From Rhynchospora pubera (Eukaryota > Streptophyta > Magnoliopsida > Poales > Cyperaceae): a DNA stretch of 64,000 nucleotides. Under the pieces are notes generated by a model. The model made no database searches. It saw nothing but the letters and a program-made list of their open reading frames with translations, and was not told the DNA's origin. The stretch is from the NCBI GenBank assembly GCA_028095005.1, contig CM051461.1, positions 173,173,144 to 173,237,143 on the forward strand, read 5' to 3'. Both the position numbers and the translations under genes were made by a program. Below, in pieces: positions 56,858 to 64,000 of the stretch. Each line of letters starts with the position of its first letter. Position 1 is the first letter of the stretch.

Positions 56858-57277
56858 TTAAACAAGGAATTTAAATGTTGTAGAATCGCTGATTAGTGGC
56901 GATCCGATGGGTGGAACTGCTCCACTGTACAGTCTCGGACTACCTCCACCATTTTCTTTTCTCCCAGGCAACGTTGAGCAATCGTTGGCATCCGACTGTC
57001 CACAACCAACATAACTTGCCGGTAACGGTTTTTTGTATAAATTTGGATCGCCAATATCAGGTCGCAATGTCAAGGAAAAAAAACATTTCTTATAGCATGC
57101 CGTGCTCTTCCAAAACTTGATTAGGCACGGAAAACACTTAAAAATAAGAAAATCCGATAACCTATCCCCTAATCGTCTTCCGAACGCTACCTCTATTTGT
57201 GCTCCTGACAACAGCAACATTGCCATTAGCAAAATCTCCACTCTTCTACCACTTATGTTACCCTTTTTGGCATCCAT
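56858..57277 (-). CDS. Small secreted cysteine-rich protein (139 aa), function unknown
   Basis: Single open frame from ATG at 57277 to TAA at 56858. Residues about 13-33 form a signal peptide (VEILLMAMLLLSGAQIEVAFG) with a likely cut after AFG. The mature part has six Cys: C48, C51, C61, C65, C92 and C100 (CFPC, then CYKKC, then VGCGQSDANDC). The C-terminus is Gly/Pro/Ser-rich. A TATA box lies 121 bp upstream. The Cys arrangement recalls small plant defence or signalling peptides but I do not recognise the family. It could be a real short gene or a chance ORF; signal peptide plus TATA favour a gene. Confidence 0.6.
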   Translation of the reverse strand: MDAKKGNISGRRVEILLMAMLLLSGAQIEVAFGRRLGDRLSDFLIFKCFPCLIKFWKSTACYKKCFFSLTLRPDIGDPNLYKKPLPASYVGCGQSDANDCSTLPGRKENGGGSPRLYSGAVPPIGSPLISDSTTFKFLV

Positions 57278-57397
57278 CTCAATATTTTTTTCTTTCTTTT
57301 TTTTTTTTGCGATTTAATCAGTGGCGTTTGTTTTATCGGATGGAATTGTAACGTAGGTTGTGGACTTGTGGTCATGGATGTCTACAAACTAAGTGTT

Positions 57398-57408
57398 GTT
57401 TATATATA
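57398..57408 (-). promoter_or_regulatory. TATA box of the small secreted protein gene
   Basis: The minus strand reads TATATATAAAC, 121 bp before the ATG, leaving room for a leader of about 85-90 bp. Confidence 0.5.
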
Positions 57409-57988
57409 GAATAGTGACACCTCCCAACTTAAATTTTTCACTAAATTAAATAATGTAACTTCATTTTTAATCAAAACTAATTAGAAAACCCCTTTCTTTT
57501 AATGGTTTTTAGGTCTTTTAAAAGTTAAAACTAGAAACCTTCTAGACAATAAGAGTATGCTGGATATTTTCAAGCCAAACTATCAAACAAGATGCTTTAA
57601 ATATTTTTGGCATTAAGGAATCAATCCCCAAAATTAAGCCTATTAGCATAAGTATAGCCAATAAAATCAATTGTAATAAAACAGAGGATCTACAAATCAA
57701 AATAAAAAGAAGCACAAGAACTTTTTACAGCTACATAAAGTAAAAATATACCAGTAGTAAGCAGTAAAAATTCATTTTAGTTGAAGGCGTCAAGTTCCAG
57801 AACTCTTATCAGAAATGCTATACACATGCAAATAACTTTTGAGTAAAACTAACAACAGCAGAATTACGCCCTAACTAAATTCTATTTATTTATTTTCCCT
57901 TCTTTTTCCAATTACCAACATTTTCAAATTTCTATCCTTGTTAAGAAGGTTATACTAAGAATTCCTAGAGTGCAAGATAGTATTAAAA
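57409..57988. other. Intergenic DNA before the DUF3531 gene 3' end
   Basis: AT-rich; no gene recognised. Includes the 3' UTR of the DUF3531 gene next to 57988. Confidence 0.5.
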
Positions 57989-60900
57989 TTAAATTTTAAA
58001 GTTCTTGTAACCAAACTGGGGATTCGTCATGCCTTCTTCCCAGTCACCAATGCGCCTACCACCAAACACCACCTGTTTAATCCCCAGATAACTGCATAGA
58101 AGATAGAAGCCATATCTCAACAACAATTTTCAGTGTCAAAAACTAAAAAAGAAAAAAATAGAAGCAGAAGGAAAAGATCTTCAAGATGAGAAAATAATAG
58201 TAATATAATTTCTAATTATTGATTTTTGGAAATCATACTCTGAGCTTAGCACAGTCAGGCAATTAAGCAAGACATCTAAGGCAAGGAAATCCGCTGTGCC
58301 AAGGTCCACCCTAAAAAAATGAAAATGTTCATGTTAATATGTTGCAGGCTTGCAGCAGATATCAATAACATTCTGAATTTATTCACCATATCATAATGCA
58401 GAAGCATCACAGTGGGATAAGAAACCTCATGAAGCTCAATCATCAAAACCTTAAAGTTAAAGAGCTAATATCATAATGGACCTTAAATTATTGTCAATTC
58501 TTTTCTTTTCTGTCCTGCAGTCTTAAATCTTATTTTGGTCCATCATTTTTTCACCCAGCACCAAAATTGAATTTTGCAACTTAAGGAGCAAAAACAGGAA
58601 AGAGACTGTAACTTTAAGTTTAGGGACATTTGCATAGATTACTGATCAGTTAAATGATTTTCGTGTACCTCAGGAGTTTTCTTTATATTACAAAAACAAA
58701 AAAGAGAATGAGTTACCAAAATCTGGCCCAGCTGTCTTGAAACTCGATATCACTGATGTCATGGAAAGAGGAAGGCATTACTTTTGAAGCCATCTCAGAA
58801 TCATAAAGTGGGTTATGACTCATTGCTTTGTTTATTAGCTGCATTGTCAACACATGTGTACCCACGTAAAAAATTGTCAATTTTTCTATGATCTACAGAT
58901 TATAACATTAAATCAAATTAAGTTGTCAAGCTTTTAAAGTGTTGAGCTACAACTGAAAATATTTTCCTTCATTAAATTCAAAAGCTGCTTGTCATGAGTG
59001 CTTGATTTGAGTTCCAGCCTGTAAATGCGGGTTTCAATTCAAATTTATTTCACGTTATTATTTTTCAGTCAGTCTACATCCTCGATGTTAGCATCCACAC
59101 AGCTTTTGACAACTGTTCTGAAACAACAGATGACAAATTACCAATGAAAAGACAGGTATGTAGATCAGGTCAATTTTATTTGATATGAAGTTCAAAACAA
59201 TTGGAATCACCAAGACCAAAACAGGATGATCATCTGAATAACAATATCACTAAACCACTATAAGATTTATGACTCCAAAATATTTCTCCATGAAAATTAC
59301 TGTTAAAATTTGTTCCATGAAGCTATACATACACTCCTAGTATAGTTCTGACAAGTTCAATGGTTTTGAAAGCAGATGAATAACCTGCAAATTGGAAGAA
59401 TTGAAAGCTCCCAACCTTCCCATGACATACCATGACTGAATAACCTGCACATAGTTTTTATTTAATTGTCAGTTAAACAATTTTATTAGTCAACTAAGTC
59501 TTTAACTTACGCCTCACTTGTTCTGTTTTTGTGTTAAAAATTTAATTGACCCTCAATGGATCATCATTAAACCAAATTTTGCACTCCATTGCCCATTATT
59601 AAGCAATCAACCACACAAAAAGCAAAACAAGAGTGAAAACATTAGGTGCGCTAGCAAATTATGTTATATCAACAGTAGAGAATTGTGGTATAAAGAAAAT
59701 AGAGACTTAAGGCAGAAAAGAGAATTGGTTTATTCCATTTTGTAGAGTACATTATATAAGCATACAATTGACTAGAATAGGAAAGTAATTGATAGGAAAT
59801 CTCTATAAGCTTCCATAATCTACTAAAGATACTGTCTAAGATCCCAGACATATTTAGCAGAATCTTCAAAATATTTCAGTATTGACTATTGACCCATGGT
59901 TACATTAAAAGAAAAATTCAGGTTCTGGTCCTTGAACTATCTCAGAAAAGCCAAATTGATCCCTTAAGGTTCAGACTGCAGTAAATTGGTCATTGGACTA
60001 TCCCAAAATAGTTGGTTCAATAGTTTTTTTCTTAAATTTGGTTGTTCAGCTTTCAAAAAACAAAACCCAGTACTGAACTTCTTTCAAAAGAGCTAATTTT
60101 TCATTCCATTGGTCAGCTCTAACTTGGTTCTCGTGAGAGAAGCTTAGGGGCAAATATTTCTTGGAAGTAAAAGTGCAAATGAAATTCCATAGGACTCATT
60201 TTTTTTTCTTCCATAGTTCAACACTCATTTAGTTTTCTTTGCCAATAGCCCAAAGACCTATTTGGTGCAAACCAAAGTTCAGGGAGCAAGCTGCATATTT
60301 TGAGAAATTGTACGGGCTAAAACCTGAATTGTTCCCCTATTTAGTCGACCATCTTTACTGGATGTGACAAAAACTAAGAAAAGATCATCAATTAACTTAC
60401 ACTTCCAAGGAGGTCAACATCACGATCTGATGGTTCACCATAAAGCTCGATCCATATATGTGAATCCAAAGGGTTAAAACTGAAATATGCATCAAATACA
60501 TGAAAAGGTTAGTATAATCCATTATCCCACAAGTGTTCAAGTAGCAAAATTGTCAGAGAAATGCAAAGAAAATGATGAAAATGTTTAGCTTTTCACCTGC
60601 TGGCTAAAAAAAGAAAAACACAAAAATAACAAGAATGCTTAATTGTTAAAACAGAACTACTTTTTAGCCGCATATATTTTTTTGTGCAATCATTTTAACA
60701 TAATGACTGCTATATATGGTTCAAAAAATCAACTGAATTAGAACCGGTGTTGGTCAAGTTAGTAAAAGTTAACCAGGGATATGCACCATAATCTCATCTC
60801 TGACCTGAGATAGCCCCACAAGGAACCTATGAGTATATCTGGCCTTGGTTTTGTTTTACAGATAATTACCACCAGGATGTGCTCATTTCATGCTTCCATG

Positions 60901-63900
60901 AGTGTTCCAAAAAAGATACAACAACATGTGATAGCATGTTTGGAACTTGGAATAATAAATTTTGAAATTGTATTAAACTGTGAGGCATTATCAGTCTACC
61001 AATTTCCATACTTGCATTAAATCTATTAAACTTTTATCAATTTTTATATGAAAATAAGTCAAAAGGAAAAATATCACAACCAATTTAACAATTAAGGCCA
61101 ACTTTAAAAGAAGGCAGAATACTCAACTTAGATATTTTTCTGGCATTTGAGTACTAAATTGGTTTGAACACTCATGCGTTCTCCTTATTTTACCATTTAA
61201 TTGCATTTTGAATGCTATGTTGTGCATATCAAATGAAAAGGCATGACTGATAACTTAAAAGAGGAAAAGATCTTACTCTCGGAAGCTAACTTTGAAAGCG
61301 AGAACTGATCCTGTTTCCTTCTTCCGAAAATCTCTTCCCTTCTTACGTATTCTTTCTTCCATCTATCCAGATTAGAAAAAGAAATACATATAGACACAGA
61401 CTCCCATAATCCAATATCCAAATAAGGTGGCAAGTTGAAAGTCTAAAGTCTAAGCCTTTATCCCAAACAAGTTGGGGTAGGCTAGAAATGACACCCCGAC
61501 CCTGGTCATTTCTTGTATATATGGCTGAGTTTTTACGCTGGCTCGCCAAGCCTATCGCAAGCATGCAGGCTTGAACCCTGGACCTCTTAGAAGAGAGCCA
61601 AGTGCTCTTACCACCTGAGCTACTAGACCACATGCTCTTACTAGGCAATTTGAAAAAATGCAAAAAGAAAAAGAAACTGAAGCTAAATGAAAGAACACAA
61701 ACCCTCTTTCTCATCAGCTCAGGGTTTCCAATGCTATCTCCAAGAATTGCCCGAAGCTCCTCATCTTCCTTGCATCCATCCTCTAATATCCTTCAATAAA
61801 GAGGAGAAAAGAGTGTCAGTTATATATGCCATGATATGGCAAAACTGGGAATAAAAAAATGAGTCCTGCTTCTAGGCTCCAGTCTTGTTAACCTTTTATG
61901 AAAGCAGATCAAGACTGCCAATCATGCAGGGGCATTACTATAATGGGATATCATGTTCCACTAAGAAGCAGCACCAAATATATAACAATAACAACAACCA
62001 CAACAACAACAACAAGCCTTTTGTCCCAAACAAGTTGGGGTAAGCTAGAAACAAATGTTCTCAGTCCACTAACTGAATATCAGCAATCACATGGAACACC
62101 TTCAAATTTAAACAAAGCTGTTCATCAATTTAGTGGATTATGATCTGGTTTTAATAAAAAAATATATATCTCACTTTGTTACACTTATTTTTAATTTAAT
62201 TTTTATTTTTTGCACCAGGCCCAAAGCAACTTTACCCTACCATTGCCACCATTGGACATGCTGATAATTTATACACCATTCCATTTCATTTGCACATGTG
62301 TATGTAGAATAATAGGAAAAAGAAAAAGAAAAGACAAGCCAAATGTCAAAAGTCAAAAGTACACACATTCCACATTATATATGGGAAACAGAATAACAGA
62401 AAGGAACAAAATAAAAATGAGAGGAAATGAAGTGAAAAAAGAGGGATGGAGTGATTTCTGATCAAGTTTGATTATTGATTTGAATATGTGTGTATCCAAC
62501 TTGACTAAGCACTGGAATTGGTTTTTTGATATAAAGATTTTATTTTGCATTTGCTAGAGGGTAACTTGGAATTGAGATGCAAAGAGACTCTACCTGACAG
62601 GTATAAATTGGGAAAAGCACTTTGCAAACTGTAAGTTCCTGCCACATACAGTGCCTCCTTACATCTCAATTGCACATCTTGTCAAAATCAAATGTGGGAT
62701 AATCTGACAAGGGCTGGAACAACTTACCAAGTTAATGCATCAACAAATGCAGAATAAGGATCACAAACAAGGTTAAAATTAAAATAAAACCTTCAATCAA
62801 ACATAATTTTGAGATAAAGATGGGATCCATCCTCCCAACTTTAAATATCCACAAGGGATCCCCCAGGTAGGGTTACAAGGCTGCATCCCACCTCAAATCA
62901 AACACCATATCCAATATTCGCACCAGCTCTCTCCCCCTCTGAACACATCCATGTCAAATAAAAGGTTGACACGTAATATTCACATTGCAGAATTGCGAGA
63001 ACCAAAATGATAATTTCCTTCGATGCCAGCAATTTTCCAGTGCAATATCTCAAAATGATTTACCAAATAAGTCCTAATTATGTGTTTTCATAGTTCTCCA
63101 ATAACTCAAGTGTAACATTGCTGCCATGAAAATCTAATGAGATCAATCCAAAAATCTGTTAGTATTATCGGCAGCAACGCTACATTCTGGGCATAAAATC
63201 AACGTTCACCTAATATTATTTTCCTAAAGCATAGAAAAAACAAGAAGTTTTGTTCATATCAAATTCCCACTATATTGCTCACAATACTAAATTATTCAAA
63301 TATCAAAATAAGCATATAATGCCAAACACACTGCACATCTATTGCTAAATAAAAAGGGCTTGAGATGCAAAATCCACTTTTTGACTCATATCCCACTGAC
63401 ATATTTTGAACCCAAGACTCCTCCAGTCCTCCAATATATTTAATTTGTATTGTCTTTATGGCATGTGCACCTTATTACGACAAGATCTTTCTGATTACTT
63501 GCTGCCATTTTTATCACCTCCTTAGCCTTGCTATAAAGTTCATTATATAACAGTTTTGAAATCTCAGTAACGGCATCTAATTACCTTCAAAATAGTTAAG
63601 ATTTAACTTAGTTGTCACTGAATATTAATTTCACAATTAGACGGGTTTTTTTTTTATTTAAAGGTTAGTTGGTGTCTGGTGATAAACAGACCAGCAAATT
63701 TTATTCAAAAATTATAAAAATCTTTGTAATTACATTACAAAGTGCAGAACTAGACAGATAACGTTAGTCTTCTGACCATTTCAGCAAATTTTAGTAACCA
63801 GAGACATCCAATAAAACCACAAACAGAAGGCGTGAAGAATGTTGAAAGCATACAGTAATTATCTATAGAGAAATGAAAAAGGATAGAAAGAAAAACAAAC

Positions 63901-64000
63901 TTTGCCCATTGGGGGTAGTTGTGCGTTCGCTCATACTCCCTCTGACGCTTGGCTTCTCTGACCTTAAGCAACCTTCTCTCTCTAGCACTCATGCCAGACT
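57989..64000 (-). CDS. DUF3531 family protein, 3' part of the gene (8 exons seen)
   Basis: Minus-strand CDS exons, 5' to 3': >64000-63901, 61790-61703, 61362-61277, 60479-60401, 59444-59385, 58838-58717, 58310-58239, 58091-57989, with consistent phases and GT-AG junctions. Visible marks: MSARERRLLKVREAKRQREY and YPQWAK, then EDEELRAILGDSIGNPELMRKR, MEERIRKKGRDFRKKETGS, FNPLDSHIWIELYGEPSDRD, VIQSWYVMGRLGAFNSSNLQ, VMPSSFHDISDIEFQDSWARFW, VDLGTADFLALDVLLNCLTVL and the C-terminal VVFGGRRIGDWEEGMTN, stop at 57989-57991. DUF3531 proteins occur in plants and cyanobacteria, which suggests a plastid protein. The N-terminus, where a transit peptide would lie, is beyond the window. Function not established. 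The intron before 61790 is 2.1 kb. Confidence 0.88.
61451..61632 (-). mobile_element. tRNA-headed SINE in a DUF3531 intron
   Basis: The minus strand starts with a tRNA-like head holding an RNA polymerase III A box (TAGCTCAGGTGG) and B box (GGTTCAAGCC). It ends with the domain TACCCCAACTTGTTTGGGA followed by TAAAGGC, the 3' sequence shared by many angiosperm SINEs. Length about 180 bp. Exact ends and target duplication were not resolved. Confidence 0.8.
61791..63900 (-). other. Large intron of the DUF3531 gene
   Basis: 2.1 kb, donor GTTTGT after 63901 and acceptor TTGAAG before 61790. Apart from the SINE fragment at 61982-62051 I see no gene or exon in it. Confidence 0.6.
61982..62051 (-). 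mobile_element. 5'-truncated SINE with TTG-repeat tail
   Basis: The minus strand reads TTACCCCAACTTGTTTGGGA, then an AGGCTTGTTGTTGTTG tail. Same 3' domain as the complete SINE at 61451-61632, but no tRNA head is visible on its 5' side. Confidence 0.75.

Noticed and set aside
59921..60345. Possible MITE with TTCAGGTT ends in a DUF3531 intron
   Set aside because: Ends match at about 12 of 15 positions but I found no target duplication or second copy; too weak to call.
61561..61632. A tRNA gene
   Set aside because: A and B boxes are present, but the sequence continues into a SINE 3' domain and the acceptor stem does not close; it is a SINE head.

Overview
The window is nuclear DNA of a flowering plant, most likely a eudicot: GT-AG introns, AT-rich intergenic DNA, plant-specific DUF789 and DUF3531 genes, tRNA-headed SINEs carrying the 3' domain common in angiosperm SINEs, and nested LTR retrotransposons. 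I cannot name the genus.

Layout. Bases 1-645 are left flank. Bases 651-37065 are one old Ty1/copia-type element on the minus strand (about 490-bp LTRs, initiator-Met-type primer site, decayed pol), swollen by later insertions. The main one, at 1168-29667, is a 28.5-kb Tat-lineage Ty3/gypsy element, also on the minus strand. It has exceptionally long 7.9-kb LTRs, a perfect 5-bp target duplication (CCACC), primer binding site and polypurine tract, a very long Gag, protease, reverse transcriptase, a tandem pair of RNase H domains and integrase. Gag and Pol lie in one frame and are separated by a single TAA; Pol is broken by two frame changes. A 1.78-kb solo LTR (32723-34499, target duplication CTTAC) and a small MITE also sit in the old copia interior.

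From 37066 to 64000 the DNA is host, with four genes: a DUF789 gene (plus strand, 6 exons), a PH plus SMP-domain lipid-transfer protein of the TEX2/Nvj2 type (plus strand, 7 exons), a small secreted cysteine-rich protein (minus strand) and the 3' part of a DUF3531 gene (minus strand, running off the right edge). The 9.8-kb gap between the first two is full of small DNA transposons: a Tourist-like MITE family, a hAT-type MITE with an 8-bp target duplication, and a candidate Mutator-like element with a 9-bp target duplication that contains a minisatellite.

The most unusual signal is inside the giant LTR: about 2 kb of degenerate repeats in which nearly every unit is a short hairpin. Paralogous units keep their loops while both stem arms change together (for example GAGCGT/ACGCTC against GAGTGT/ACACTC), a compensatory pattern expected of selected RNA or DNA structure. 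With the oversized Gag and its unrecognised C-terminal half, this makes the element the best candidate for something undescribed here.
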